Part shown: piece after piece, positions 36,672 through 48,963 of the stretch | Numbering within the stretch: position 1 is the stretch's first letter | Layout of the letters: every line of letters begins with the position of its first letter | Source: Rutstroemia sp. NJR-2017a BVV2 | Lineage: Eukaryota; Ascomycota; Leotiomycetes; Helotiales; Rutstroemiaceae | Assembly (NCBI GenBank): GCA_002946415.1 | Contig: NJPS01000031.1 | Span: 1,240,001-1,304,000, forward strand | DNA: 64,000 nucleotides | Reading direction: 5' to 3' | Position numbers and translations under genes: made by a program | Notes under the pieces: generated by a model | Databases searched by the model: none | Told to the model about the DNA's origin: nothing | What the model saw: only the letters and a program-made list of their open reading frames with translations

Positions 36672-37879
36672 TACTGAGTGGTTGAGATTTTACTAGGTAT
36701 GAAGGGAGGGGTGAGGGTGTAAACGAGGAGGAGGGGCAGCGGGGTCGAGGATTAGGTGTGGGACGGGGAATATGTGTGGATGCGGATCTGCGCACTGGCA
36801 TGGAGGTTGAGAGGATGAAGAGCAGGGTGCATGGATGGAGTTGAGATAATGGGGGTTCGTGGTTGATATTGCGGATTTCAAACCGCCCTCGACTCTCGAC
36901 GAGACACCATTCATCATTCTACGATTTGGGTCCGCTTAGGCGCTGCGCATACGACTTTTCATGTGCTCAAGATCTCAAGCACATATCTGATGTTTCCACT
37001 TTCACCAACGCCATGGCTCGCCATCTGCCTCTACCTGCTCGAAACCTCCTGCACTCGCTTCCTCTATTTCCACACTCCCCTTCTTATCCTCCTTCTCTAC
37101 TCTACGAACGGCGTTTTACGGACCGATATAAAGGCATAATAGCGAAGGCGTTATTTTTGTTTTGCTTTTATGAAGTTAGCTGCCGGTGGTATTCTAAACC
37201 AGTCAGTCAGTCATCTTTTGCACGGGGTTTATTATGTATACTGTGTATATTATTTGTATCTGTACAAAAGAAAAGCATAATATACCACTCTACTCTACTC
37301 TACTTTCCTTCTTATATTACGCGAGATATACATAAGACGAATCGTGGGATTTTGGGCCATTTGACAGCTTGGGAAAGGAGTTTATCGAATCAAGTCGGCC
37401 TCGCTTCTTGTAATATATATCTATACGGCTCTTCTCGTAAGGGACGATAGATGATTGCGAATACCGATAGTTAGTGATTCGATTCGACTCGACTATATAA
37501 TCTAATCTATTTATATTTCCATTCTTCCTATTCTTTCAATTCATGCGCGCGCAGATATGCGATACTAGCAAACAGTATATGATATCTCATCCTCTCAAAC
37601 CGAAGTATGCGTGTCTATGTTCACTTTCTTTCCCGTCTATATCCCCTTCCTTCAAAGCCATGCAATTCCACACCATAAGTACTATTTATTCCAGGCAAAA
37701 TATCTCGTTGAAAAAAGCTCATCTAGCCACGCCGAACATTGTGTGATGCTCCGCCGTCCAAAAAACACAGTTGAAGGACAACGCACTTCACGTCTAAATT
37801 CTATCGTCCTTCGTCTCGAAAATCCACCGCAGTGAGCATCGTAGTACCCATACTACTAGCTCCTACTGTCGGGCTTCTC
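36672..37879. other. Convergent 3' spacer
   Basis: Lies between the 3' ends of PAM18 (+) and the DEDDh nuclease gene (-). A 195-codon frame at 36863-37450 shows no domain and is judged accidental. Confidence 0.55.
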
Positions 37880-40586
37880 TCACCACCCATTTGTATCCCC
37901 CCACTGTAGCGGGTTCTCCTGCCCTCCCCACGCATTCCCGCCTTTCTTCCCCTTGCCGTTTCCCCTCCCCTCTTTCCATCCACCCGTGCTTGCACCAGTA
38001 CCACTACTACCACCTCCACCAGCAGCAGCACCACCATCCCCCAAATCCAAATTCCCCACCCTTTCAACCACCCCTCCCAACATAGCCGTCCCACTATAAT
38101 AAACCTTCGGCTCTCCACTCGACGGACCCGTGCCCGTAGACGTAGAGCCATCCTTCCACAGCGCATTAACATCCTTCGGTCTCTGATTCGCCGTCTTTCT
38201 CGCCCCGGCCGCGGCTTTCTTTGCCGCCGCGGCTTCCGGCGTGATGCGTTCTCCACCATCACTTCCCTCCGAGGACCAGCCTTCTTCGCGATCTAGGGCA
38301 TTTTCGGTGGCTTCGCGGACGGCTCTGTTGGGGGGAGGGGAGATGTATGTTAGTGCTTGCATATGGGATGAATAGTTTTGAGAAGAAAGAGTCAAAAATG
38401 TATCAAGCAAAAAAGAGCAGATATAAAAGGGGTAGTAAAAAGAAGAAAGAAAGAAAAGAAGAACTCACTCCGCAACTCTCCTCCTCTCCCTCTCCCTCTT
38501 CTCCTCAATCTTCACCTCTTTCTCCACCAAATACTTACACGCAATCCCCAGCATCGCCTGCAGCGTATACACCGCGTCATTCCCCGCATTATGTAGATTC
38601 CAGCCGACGATATCGAGATCAGCGAGGATCTGGCCGAGCCCACGGGGATTGGGTTCGCGCTTGAGAGCGCGCCACATGAGGGTTGTGTCGATGGTTTCGT
38701 GCAGGGCGAGGTTGTTGATTTCGTAGCCGATTTGTCGGAGGAAGCGCACGTCGGCGTCGACGTCGTGGCCGACGAGGATTATGTTGCGGGGGGTGGTGGA
38801 TGAGGAAGAGGGGCCGGAGAAAGGGGGACGGAAACAACTGCCGATTATTTGGGGGGCAGAGGCGAGCGGGATGATTTCGCTTGTTCTGGGGGAAGGTTAG
38901 TGGGATTTGGGGAAGAGAGTTGGTGGAGTGGGAGGAAGTGATGGAAAAGGATGAACAGTATGTGGGTAGGGAGATGAGGAGGGAAATGGGGATGTGGAAT
39001 GGCAAGTTTTGCTTGCGGGAAAATGAACGGAGATGGAAAAGGTTGGGAAAAATACATACCCAAATTCGAATCTATCAGCACAACCAATGACATGAACCGA
39101 ATTGTTCAAATGCATAGACTCTTTGATACGGAAGTGACGAGCACGAATAGCTTCTCTCCAGTTCACAGCAAGTGGACCAAGTGCCTTGCCGACGAGATCC
39201 AGAACATCCAAAGTCGCGATGCCTATCTCAGTGATAACATTGTTGTTGAATTCATATGCCTCAACATCGATACAGACGAAGACAACTGCATCTTCTTGTG
39301 TGAAGATGGCGGGTTTCTCCGGATCATAGAAAGTACTAGGTCCACTTGGAATGAGAGATTGTTGTAGGGCAACGGTGTAATCGTTCCAGTCTAACTGTTT
39401 GCCTTTTGACTTGGCCTGTTCAGCAGCGAGATCACCGTCTCTGCGCTTGCGAAGTCCGAGGTATCTCTGGACTCGCTTCGTCGAGCTTCTCCACGATTGC
39501 TGCTTGGCAACACGTTCAACCTTTGCCTTTTCCTTGTTATGCTGCTTCTTTGCTTTTTGAGCCAGGTTCATAGCCTCGATCTTGGCTTTGAATGCTGCTA
39601 AGGATGTGTCGATGGGTGGCTTGGCAATCCGAGGTTCGCCATCGAGCTTGTAGTATCGCGGTGGAATGACTTCTCTGAGATCGTCAGCCATTCTTTGGTT
39701 TAGTGCTCGACCGAGATATCGGGGGTAGGGAGTTCCGTCGTTGTTAAAGACGGTCTTGAAGGCTCCTTTTGCTCCGCTGGGAATGGTCAAACTGGTACCA
39801 AGCGATTGGTTGATGACGGCGAGGAAGTATTCAACTTGCTTTGTTGGGACAAGAAGAATCGGGGACTGGTTGTTATCTTCCGAGAGGCGATACAGATAGA
39901 AGCTATGCGAGATATTAGATGCGAATACAAGAAAGTGTTGACGGAAAGTCAGATGCCGAAGGACTGTTGTTATGGAAAGGCTCATGAACTTACAAATCCC
40001 ACGTTTGGTTAAAGCACCTCCCATGATGGAAAAAGTTCTCTACGACCTACATATACATTTCAGTTAGCTTAGCTTGTTTTCTGTACCCCTCCATTGCAGA
40101 GCAGTGAATGATATGGAAAGAGTGTTGAGAGCTCCCCGCATGATCCACAGTGGAAAGTGATGGGAGGACTTAAGATGACGGAACGACTTACCATAGCTCT
40201 ATTTGCATTCCCAATATAGCTGTAAGGATATTTCGTAACGGTCTTCCAAAGACAGAAGCCTTCCCCTTCTGGAGCCAACTCTCCATATTGAAGTTTGTAC
40301 TCTGGGAACTCGTTTGAACCTAATTCAGGAACTGTAGAAAATCATTAGCACGAAGCAAGACAAGGAGTATTTTGTGCTCACAAAGTAAAGGCGCAGAAGT
40401 GCCATACTGCTCCTTGTTAAGACCAGCTTTCATTATCGCGGTCATATCTTCCTCAGAATCAGATCCTTCGTAGATATTCTGAGCCCGAACTTTGTATCCC
40501 ACTGGCGGTTCTTGAGTTTCGGCGGGAGCATCATAAACTTCTTGGTCGCCCGTCAAAGCTTTTAGACGATCCATACGGCTTTCCAT
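37880..40586 (-). CDS. Gfd2/YDR514C-like DEDDh 3'-5' exonuclease-fold protein
   Basis: Six exons join from the ATG at 40586: MESRMDRLKALTGDQEV, then FPELGSNEFPEYKLQYGELA, then VVENFFHHGRCFNQTWDF, the long central exon, the nuclease C-half, and the tail. The central exon has a basic linker (KQHNKEKAKVERVAKQQ). The RNase-H-like nuclease domain shows all four DEDDh acidic positions: D and E in CIDVEAYEFNNNVITEIGIA, D in LVGHDVDADVRFL, and H/D in LHNAGNDAVYTLQAML. The family is named after yeast Gfd2 and YDR514C; an RNA- or DNA-directed exonuclease role is predicted. The last exon adds about 150 low-complexity residues (Ala/Lys, then Gly-rich) ending QWGDTNGW. The catalytic set looks complete, but the substrate is unknown. 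Confidence 0.85.
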
Positions 40587-41808
40587 ATTGAGAATTATTG
40601 GTTGTGGTAGGCACGGCTTGAGTAGATGCGGATTTGGAAGGCGTGAAGAGGTTTTCTGAGTGTTGACAGAACGCGATGTAGAAAAAACACTCTTCCGTAT
40701 ATGAAAAATCGCCCCCCTTTCAAGTCACAGATATTTGACTGCTTAATGATCGATTCACTTGAGAAACAACAGTCCTATAATACTCGTCGAAAGTATCAGA
40801 AAATATTCACTCGACAAACTTTCTTCTGATAGAAAATTCGGGATAGATGAGAATTATGTTAGTGTCCGGATTGTCACCTGATGCGAGGCTGAAAATCTTA
40901 AGACGACAACCAGCTCATTTGTATTAGCAATATATACTTCACTTTTGCAGATAATTTACCTTCATCCTGTGACTTATACAGCACGGTAGGAAGTTCGAAG
41001 TGAATATATGGTCATCCATATAGAGCGCTGTACCTCTAGTGTGTTCGTACCGGGTTTATCCCGTACTCTTCGGAGTAGAAAAAACAGGCCGATTTAGAAC
41101 AATATTGAAGCTATTTACTATATTATCCAACAAATATCCTAAAAGTCCTAAAAGTCCTAAAATATTAGAAATACTAAGGATATTATCACTAAATAAATAT
41201 CCTAAAGACTTTGAGAGATTATAAAGTTCTTATTATCATTTTTGTACTGAGAGCCTCAGATGGGCCTGTTTTTTCTCCTCCGAAGAGCCCGTAGCACTCT
41301 CTCGTAGTTAACGATGGAAATTCTCCATCTCTTACATAGAATTCACACAAACATCACTACAGCAGCGCATACAGCTGAAAATTTGCCTTCCAAATCATCT
41401 ATTTTAATATGATGACGAAATCTGACCAGCTATTTCCTCAGCTACAAAGTCTTTTTCCCAGACCTTCCCTAGTCGTCCTGCCCTCTAGCTACAACACATG
41501 AAGCCGTACACGCCACTTCGCTCCGTAGAGATTAGATAAATAGGCGTAAAATCAACGCGCATACAAGCAAACTACTCCTTAGCACCCGCTCATTGCAATT
41601 GACCTCCTGTGTTATGTAGCCAACCAAGCTCCGACCAAGCTCCAACCATGCAAAAGCCATGCCTAAGCCAAATAATCATTTATGCCTGAACGCCCCGTAA
41701 TGCAAATCGGTATTCGTACCACCAAACATTCCAACACCCATCCACTGCAAAGACGTTCCGTACCCTAATATGTGTCGAGAAACCAAGAATACAAGTACCA
41801 AGAAGTAA
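40587..41808. other. Spacer with MITE copy A
   Basis: Contains the promoter of the DEDDh nuclease gene and the 3' region of CDH1. An AT-rich MITE sits at 41066-41287. No gene. Confidence 0.6.
41066..41287. mobile_element. MITE copy A with 6-bp target duplication
   Basis: The left end CTCTTCGGAGTAG then AAAACAGGCCGAT and the right end ATGGGCCTGTTTTTT then CTCCTCCGAAGAG form terminal inverted repeats of about 28 bp with very few mismatches. The hexamer CCCGTA directly flanks both sides (41060-41065 and 41288-41293), as expected for a target-site duplication. The 165-bp interior is AT-rich with a repeated cctaaaagt unit and has no coding capacity. It is longer than copies B and C, and its interior differs. 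Confidence 0.88.
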
Positions 41809-43926
41809 TTATCTTATGATACCGGACTCCGAAATCCTTCCACCGCCCGAATCCACATCTTCCCGTTGGCCTGGTTTCCGCCCAAACACGTTCCAGAACC
41901 TGAGCGTCTCATCACCAGCTCCTGTAACTACTACTCTCCCATCCGGACTCATTGCTAGGTACAGAACTCGATACGTGTGTCCCGTCAAACTAACTACCTG
42001 TTGCATGCTAGGATATTTCCATACAACAATTTGATTCTGTGAATAACCGTGGGTAGACACAATTTCATTCGAGTTTTTTGACCAAGCAAGATTACACACT
42101 TGTGACCCGGTATCGATTTCGTTGATCTTAGTACCCCGTTTGGTATCATGGAATATGATGCGACGATCGGCTGTACCACCTCCAGATGCAAGGAGACCAC
42201 TCTGATGGGGCGACCAGGCGATGGCTTTAACAGCAGCAGTATGATCGCTAAACTTGTGGGTAGGTGTCTCGGACAGCTTATCCCAAACCATAAGTTTGTT
42301 GTCATTCCCTCCTGACGCCAGCTGGCCGTCTTCGCAATTCCATCTGAGACCACAGACCTCTTGCTTGTGCCCTACCAATTTTCTTAGGTACTGATCTGGC
42401 GCTCGAACGTCTCTATGGTAAATAAGACGGTCTCTGGAGCCTGAGGTAAGGATGTGATCGTTCCACGCCAGAGAGCCTACTCGCGCCGTATGCCCAGTCA
42501 TAGTCCGTAACCGACGCGTTCGTTCTGCATCCCAGATCTGAACGAGTCCTTTTCCTGTGCCAATTGCGATATGTGATCCACGCTGGATCCATGAGACACT
42601 AGTGACCGTGTCATCCTGCAGTTCACAAAGCTTATTCACTCGCCCAGACTGTGAGTTCCACATGTAAACACATGAACCAAGCCCTACACCGAGTACATTA
42701 CTACTGCCCCAGTCCACGAGATTCAGATAGAAGTCATCGGCCAGGTCAGGTGCGTCTAGTACTTTGTATGGTACTTTACTGACAGCTCGCGGTTGTTTCC
42801 GAGGGCTAAGCAGCATCTGTTGGCTATTGAATCGGACTGGAGTTAGACTATAGAGCTCAGATCTCGCATTGAGGTTTGGTCCATGTCTGCTTTGCGGCGT
42901 GCGGGATGGAGTTGGGTGTCCGGCAATGGTGGTGTGATGCCGCGGCGACATGTAAGTGAATAGGTTCTTATGTGGAGTTGAAGGGGTCAAGGATGCGGGT
43001 AGTGCGGATATACCCGACATGCTAGGTGGGGTATGTGAACGTGTAGGATCATTGATTGTTGTCTGATGTGATTCAGGTGATAGACTAGTGGGTGTTGGTT
43101 GCGGGATAGTGGTGTCGAAAATCTCGGAACGGAGTAAAGTTGAGAACGTTCTATTCGCTTCTTCGGCTGGCATTAAGGTCAGTAAGTTGTCATTAACAAA
43201 AGATCTAACATGTACTTACTCCTCTGGAAATGCAACTCGCCATGTGGCGTTCTTTTCTTTTGCTTCGAAGGTGTCGCTGGGGAGCCCTCTTCGTGAAGTA
43301 AGCTGAAGCTAGCTTGCAAATCTTGGCCTTCTCTGTTTGGTATGAACCTAAATCTGTTAGTACTCGAAAGAATAGAAATCATTGTGTACATAAGGTAGAT
43401 GCAGTGGGGCCGGGTCAAGAACAAGTCGGCAGACTTGACTCGACAGATCGGGCGACGACAGATCAAAGTCAAAAGCATCAATCCTGCGCATGCTGCACTG
43501 CATCCATTCATGCAGACCGTTACAGTAACATCAAGCACGCCATATTTTCCACCAGCTTGAGAATAGAAATGGTCATTCTTACCTGTCGCCATACACCCTC
43601 TGTCGCTTCCTGCTGGGACTACCTCCAGGGGTGATGTCACGATGTCTCGTCCCGGGATCCTCAAACTCTCTCATTAGAGCCTTACTCAGCGCATTTGAAT
43701 CTATCGCATCGACAGTTGAGTGGTAAGACCGACTGGTGGTACGTGTTGAGTTTTCAAGCTGAGCTTTTCTTTCCGAAGCTCTCTTGCCCGTTGCTGGAGG
43801 AGGGGTCGACGCGCGGGGTGGTGTGGAAACTGGTGGAGTATTTAGGGAGTTCTGGGCCCGCCTAAGGTGTGAATGAGGGTATTCGGCATTATAGCCTGAG
43901 CCCGCGCTGGTCCCGTTGATGCCCAT
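41809..43926 (-). CDS. CDH1: APC/C activator Cdh1 (Fizzy-related, WD40)
   Basis: Three exons give roughly 610 residues. The N-terminal exon (43926-43579) is Ser/Pro-rich, with possible Cdk sites, and ends in VYGDR. Splicing to FIPNREGQDLQAS recreates the C-box DRFIPNR that binds the APC/C. Exon 3 contains LTPVRFNSQQMLLSPRKQPR and KVPYKVLDAPDLADDFYLNL. A seven-bladed WD40 propeller follows (NLVDWGSSNVLGVGLGSCVY, VGSLAWNDHILTSGSRD, EVCGLRWNCEDGQLASGGND, and so on). It ends in IIR, the Ile-Arg tail that docks on the APC/C. The C-box sequence and the YMSPRH/LLSPRK region favour Cdh1 over Cdc20. Predicted to target mitotic cyclins for degradation in late mitosis and G1. Confidence 0.94.
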
Positions 43927-45427
43927 GGCGAACCGTAAACAATGAACAAATAAGTTCGGACGAAAGTAGCTACTATGAAATCCTTCGAAGTAGCTAAGTC
44001 CTAACGACTCTTGCGCCAGCTAAAGATTTACGGTTCGTCGCGCTTGCTCTGTTGCGAATCCCCTGGTTCAAACGTGCAGCGCGATCGCGGATTTCGTGGT
44101 TGTGAATAGATATCGTCGTGTGGTGATTTCTTGGTCTGTTTCCTGCCACCTTCTTCCTGTTATTGAATCTCGTCTCGCAATCAATTGGTTGTCGATGTAT
44201 CTTCAGCCACTCGCAGGAGATCGCAAGGCCAACAACACCGGTATCTACGATTCCTCCACCGAATATTCGTAGCTGGGTGAGTTGTGAAGCTGTAGGTCGG
44301 CTTTGTTATGATTGTTGTGGTGGGTGACCTCAGATGTGATATTATTTTGGAGGTTCGAAGCAAATCTGGCGCTAGTCCCTTATCGGAGATAAAAAGTACC
44401 CCTACGCGAGCCTTGTCGCCAGCCGTAATTGCTTGCTTTTCTCTTTCTGTACCGGTTTCTGTCTCTATTCCTGCTCTTGTTCTGCTTGTTGTCTGCTTGC
44501 GGGCTGCAACACACAACAGATGCGTATGGATGCTGTAGCAAAGGAGGGGGTGGTAAGAAGCTGAATTAAGAAAAGAACGAAGGAGTGGGACGAAATATTG
44601 CTATTCGAGGATGTATGTGCTGTAAGTATTCACGCAAGCACGGAAGAAGTGTAGTGTACTCTACGGAAGTACTGCACTGTACAGTTTCACTACAGAAGTT
44701 CTCTCACCAAGAGCAGCACATTGGACCAGAACGCGACCTCTTTCTCACTTCCTTCTCCTCCAAAGGCTCCAAGTCGCGACTTTCACACCTCAGAATCTCG
44801 AAATGCATATACAAAGTGAATGCAAAACAAAAACAATGCTCAATGTGGTAAGATTGGTTTCACAGGATTTCCTCTTTGGACCTTTGTTATGAAGCAGAAG
44901 GACCTGGAAACGCGAATGGTAATATGCCGACTGGCTGTTGCTCGACCAAGGATCTCATCTGGACTCTTTGCGCGGGATTTCATTGGTACTGGTTGCCCTG
45001 AGCGCGTAAAGTGGTGCTACGGTCACTCAAACCAACCATAGACGACGCACCTCGCTCGCCCTTGCTCATAACAACATCGCGAAAAGTCGTCTCCTCGCGC
45101 GAATGCATTCATTGCGCACTCTACCCCTTATGTAGGGAAGGAGATTCCGTCTACTCTGACCAAACAACCCCCCTTGAGCAAATGGCATAAGGACTAATCT
45201 AATGAGTTTCTTAATAAACATTCATACCTTTCTACTTTCATACCAAGTCTTTCCTTTCCCTCCAGCCTGGGACCTGCAGAAAGCCGTGGCACACGTACGA
45301 CCCTGGTGTAAAAACCATGTGGAGGAGTAGTCAGAGCTCATTAACGGTACTTTGTGCTGCCTGGTAGAACCATCGAGTATGGATTATGGACCGTGGGCCG
45401 TGGACTGTGGAACTACTCTGATATCTT

Positions 45428-45499
45428 CCTGTCTTCCATTCAGTCTTCCATCCAGTCTTCCAGTCTTCCATCCAGTCTTCCAGTCTTCCAGTCTTCCAG
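45428..45499. repeat. cagtcttc(catc) minisatellite
   Basis: About seven imperfect copies of an 8- to 12-bp unit (cagtcttc, cagtcttccatc). The frame through it gives Trp/Lys-rich or Pro/Ser-rich repeats that are not credible protein. Confidence 0.85.
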
Positions 45500-46005
45500 A
45501 TAATCTCGAGAAAATGCATAATCGATTGCTTCCTAACATCAAAGAGCAGACGAACTAGGAGGCGATCCAGGCACGCCAGGTTCTTCCAAGCTGCCGGTAT
45601 GATCGGTATTACGTCCATTTATTGCCCGAGTTCCTTGGCAGGAAAAGTCGGCCGACGGCGGGAGAATTGCGGGGTCCCCATCAGAAAATACCACCCTCGC
45701 ACCCTCGCTCGCCTCTCCACTTCCATTATGCATTAAACGTTCCACACAAGGGTTTGATGACATATGACAACTTGTGCGCTCTGCCGATTTGACTTCTTTG
45801 GCTCTAGCCACTCACCCACTCCATTCGCTCCGTTCACTGGAAATGCATCGGCTTCTGACTTAATCTCCATCGAGACAAGTCGCCGAATTTCTCGGTCAAA
45901 CCTTTACATCTGCAAGACAATGTTAGGCGCATGCATGCCTGTTCTTTATACTTTTCTAGTATATTCCCTAGCTGGGCGAGCTGGGATAACTTCAGAATAC
46001 AGATG

Positions 46006-46011
46006 GCGGGG
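46006..46011 (+). promoter_or_regulatory. Candidate CreA-type site upstream of GH32 gene
   Basis: GCGGGG matches SYGGRG, about 125 bp upstream of the TATA box. A single hexamer of this kind is common by chance. Confidence 0.25.
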
Positions 46012-46133
46012 AAACCGAAGGTAGAGAGAAGCCTCATTTTGTCTTAACTTTGACTTAGCAATTTGGTAATCAATTGCTGTCATCGGCGCGGCCGTAGCTC
46101 CCACCCACATGGCTGGCACCCTAGCTTTCCAAG

Positions 46134-46139
46134 TATAAA
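46134..46139 (+). promoter_or_regulatory. TATA box of GH32 gene
   Basis: TATAAA 85 bp upstream of the ATG at 46219, in the context AAGTATAAAAGC. Confidence 0.6.
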
Positions 46140-46218
46140 AGCTTCCAAAGTTCCCAGCAGAATTGCAAAGGTCAATTGAATCCGCTGTCAACATCCAGGA
46201 CCAGCAGATCTCTTCGTC

Positions 46219-47986
46219 ATGGCACGCTTTACCCTCCTAGCTGCCACTCTTTTGGCAGCTGTCGCAAACGCTCAAACCACTACAAGTAGCCCTGCTATTG
46301 CATCGGGACCTACAAGCTCCTTGGCCAGCTCAACTACTTCGGCATTCGACAGTGATGTTCCAAGCGATGCACCTATTCCAGGAGACTACACTGGTGCCCT
46401 AAGACCTCAAATCCATTACTCACCGCCTCAGAATTTCATGAATGATCCGAACGGTCTGTTCAGAGATGCTGATGGTCTCTGGCATATTTACTACCAGTGT
46501 ATGTCACTCTTTCACAAAATATCAAATATACAGAACAGTTATTGACAAGATATCAGACAACCCCACAGATATTGTTGCAGGAAACCAGCATTGGGGCCAC
46601 GCAACCTCTAAGGATCTCTACACATGGGAGAACCAAAAGATCGCACTCTACCCTGGTGCTGAAGGTGAAGGGATCTTCACGGGAAGTATCGTCGTTGACA
46701 GCAATAATACTTCTGGCTTGTTCCCAAACCAAACCAATGGAGTTATTGCCATCTACACCTTGAACACCCCTGAAGCGGAAACTCAAAACATCGCCTACTC
46801 GACCGATGGCGGTTACACATTCACCAAGTACGAGGGGAACCCAGTCATCCCCTCCAACTCTACACAATTCCGTGATCCATACGTCATTAAATACGGCGAC
46901 GAATGGGTCATGGTCGTAGCATACGCTCGTGACTTCGAGATCGGAATCTTCACCTCCCCTGACTTGAAAGAATGGACTGCCGCTTCGAATTTCAGCCATC
47001 AGGGCCTTCTCGGTCTGCAATACGAGTGTCCCAATCTGGTCAAGATTCCCGTCGAAGACGCTGAAGATGACGAGGACATGTACCTCCTAATCATCAGCAT
47101 CAACCCCGGCGCACCCCAAGGCGGCTCCATCACGCAATACTTCCCTGGTCACTTCAACGGCACCCACTTCACCCCCGTCGACAGCGCCGCCCGCATCGCC
47201 GACTTCGCGAAGGACAACTACGCCGGACAATTCTTCCACGGCGTCGCCGAAGACGAAGACCCCGTCTTCCTCGCCTGGGTCTCCAACTGGGAGTACGCAC
47301 AATCGGTCCCAACCGGTCCTCTCGAAGGCTGGCGCAGTTCCATGTCCCTCCCGCGCCGCACGCGTCTCACCGCAAACGCCACCCGCACCGGCTGGTCCCT
47401 GATCAGCTACCCGTACGACCTGACCCCACTCTACGACACCCCGCTCGCCGTCAACGACAGTCTCGGCAACGGCTCCATCCTCGTCGACTACTCCTCCCTC
47501 TCCAGCGGCGTCGTATACCTCTCCGTAAACCTCACCAACATCCCCAACAACGCCTACTCCCAAGGCACCCTCAACTTCACCTTCTCCTCCTCCTACACAG
47601 GGGAGTCCGTCTCCGGGGGCATGTTCCTCGGCGGTGACAACCCGTTTTTCCTCTCCCGCCACAACATGCTCGGATTCGCAGAAACCAATCCCTTCTTCAC
47701 CGACCGCTTCTCCGTCAGCAACCCGATCAACGCAAACGGCGAGTTTAGTCTGGATGTTGTTATCGACCGCTCGATTCTAGAGGCGTTCTTGGACGGCGGC
47801 AGTAATAGTGGTACGATGACGTTCTTCCCAGAGGGGAAGCTCGATACGTTGAGAGTGGCGACCGAGGGCCTGAATGAGGGAGTCGGGGTCAGTGTTGCGG
47901 TTTGGGGATTGAAGAGTGGGTGGGAGGGACAGCAGGCGCAGGATGGGTGGGTTTATGGGAATGTGACGACGGGGGCGTCGAACTAG
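46219..47986 (+). CDS. Secreted GH32 invertase/fructanase
   Basis: Two exons (46219-46498, 46557-47986; a 58-nt intron) give about 569 residues. The signal peptide [19 protein letters not shown] is followed by a Ser/Thr-rich stretch of about 30 residues. The five-bladed propeller contains the GH32 motifs: [10 protein letters not shown] (nucleophile Asp), [10 protein letters not shown] (transition-state Asp) and QYECPNL (acid/base Glu). The C-terminal beta-sandwich ends with [15 protein letters not shown]. Many NxS/T sites suggest heavy glycosylation. The family hydrolyses beta-fructofuranosyl bonds of sucrose, inulin or levan; motifs alone do not separate invertase from exo-inulinase. All catalytic residues are present. 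Confidence 0.95.
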
Positions 47987-48963
47987 ACGGGTAGTTTGAG
48001 GAAGAGGTTGTTCTGATTCACGTTTTAGTGATGTGATGGTAATGAAGCAGAGAGAGACATACGATGGTCTTTCAAGGATAATGTCGGATGTGTAATTTAA
48101 TATGTATGTATGCATGTCTGTATGTAATGAATGAATAAACTATACGATCTACGAACACTTTAGACATCTGTTTGGGGTTCTTTTCTCCTTTGCTCAATTT
48201 CACTGCAATATGATATAATGAATGCAATGCAGCCTCTCCGGTGCAGAAACAAGAGGCCGACAACAACACCCAAAAGACATTTGGACAAGGAAAACATTCA
48301 CAATGTCCTAAGAGAATTTAGGATATTCTTTTGACAACAATGACTAGCTACCACTCATTGTCCCGAATCGGCCTGTTTTTACTGCCCTGGAGAGGTAACA
48401 TCTCAACACCACGAAAATCTCCTATCCTGCACCAATCACAACAATCGCATGGTGTGAATTGCCTCAGAAGATATCAACCTCACTTCATACACTTATCAAT
48501 GCAATCAACGACCATATCATAACCTTACATAGCGGATCAAAATTCGGCATATTTGTATTATCATCTATCTACTCGAACGGTGTTATGCGCGCAATTATGC
48601 CCCCAGATGCATGATCATCCGTCATTTATTTATCCATCGTCCATCGCCAGCAATTAAAAGAGACAAGACAGCCGTAGAATCGAAAATGAATTCTTCCCCA
48701 GGGCTCTGTCTTTGTCCTACTCATCTCATCTTATTCATTGATTCTCCCTCTGCGCACTTTCTGCTCCATACCAAACGCTTTGGATACCCATTCGGCCTTC
48801 CAAAAAAGAAATCCAGCGACAAAATCGAAAACATCAGTACAAGAAAATACACGCGAAGCTTCCCGCACGCTATGCTTAGCTCTCGTTCATAACATGACGT
48901 TACTGTGTAGCACCAATGCATAAAGTGCCATGACTGCCCAAAAACTCAAGACTGAGAAGGCAT
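47987..48963. other. Convergent 3' spacer with MITE copy B
   Basis: 3' regions of the GH32 gene (+) and the small secreted protein gene (-). A MITE occupies 48234-48394. No gene. Confidence 0.6.
48234..48394 (+). mobile_element. MITE copy B
   Basis: 161 bp. The left end CTCTCCGGTGCAGAAAC and the right end, which in reverse reads CTCTCCAGGGCAGTAAAAAC then AGGCCGAT, are inverted repeats. The interior aligns with copy C along its length (GGACAA-GAAAACA, TTTGACAA, AGCTA, ATTGTCCC, ATCGGCCTG). No clear target duplication. It starts 248 bp after the GH32 stop codon. Confidence 0.85.

Larger units (their letters stand above)
43927..46218. other. Divergent promoter region, CDH1 and GH32 gene
   Basis: No gene supported. 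It contains a cagtcttc-type array (45428-45499), a CreA-type match at 46006-46011 and the GH32 TATA box at 46134. Confidence 0.55.

Noticed and set aside
36863..37450. 195-codon frame downstream of PAM18
   Set aside because: Composition of non-coding DNA, no domain, and located in a convergent 3' spacer.
44041..44090. Possible tRNA fragment near GGTTCAAACG
   Set aside because: The sequence upstream does not fold into a cloverleaf and the B-box is imperfect.
47087..47662. 191-codon open frame antisense to the GH32 gene
   Set aside because: Gly/Val/Glu-rich shadow of codon-biased GH32 exon 2.
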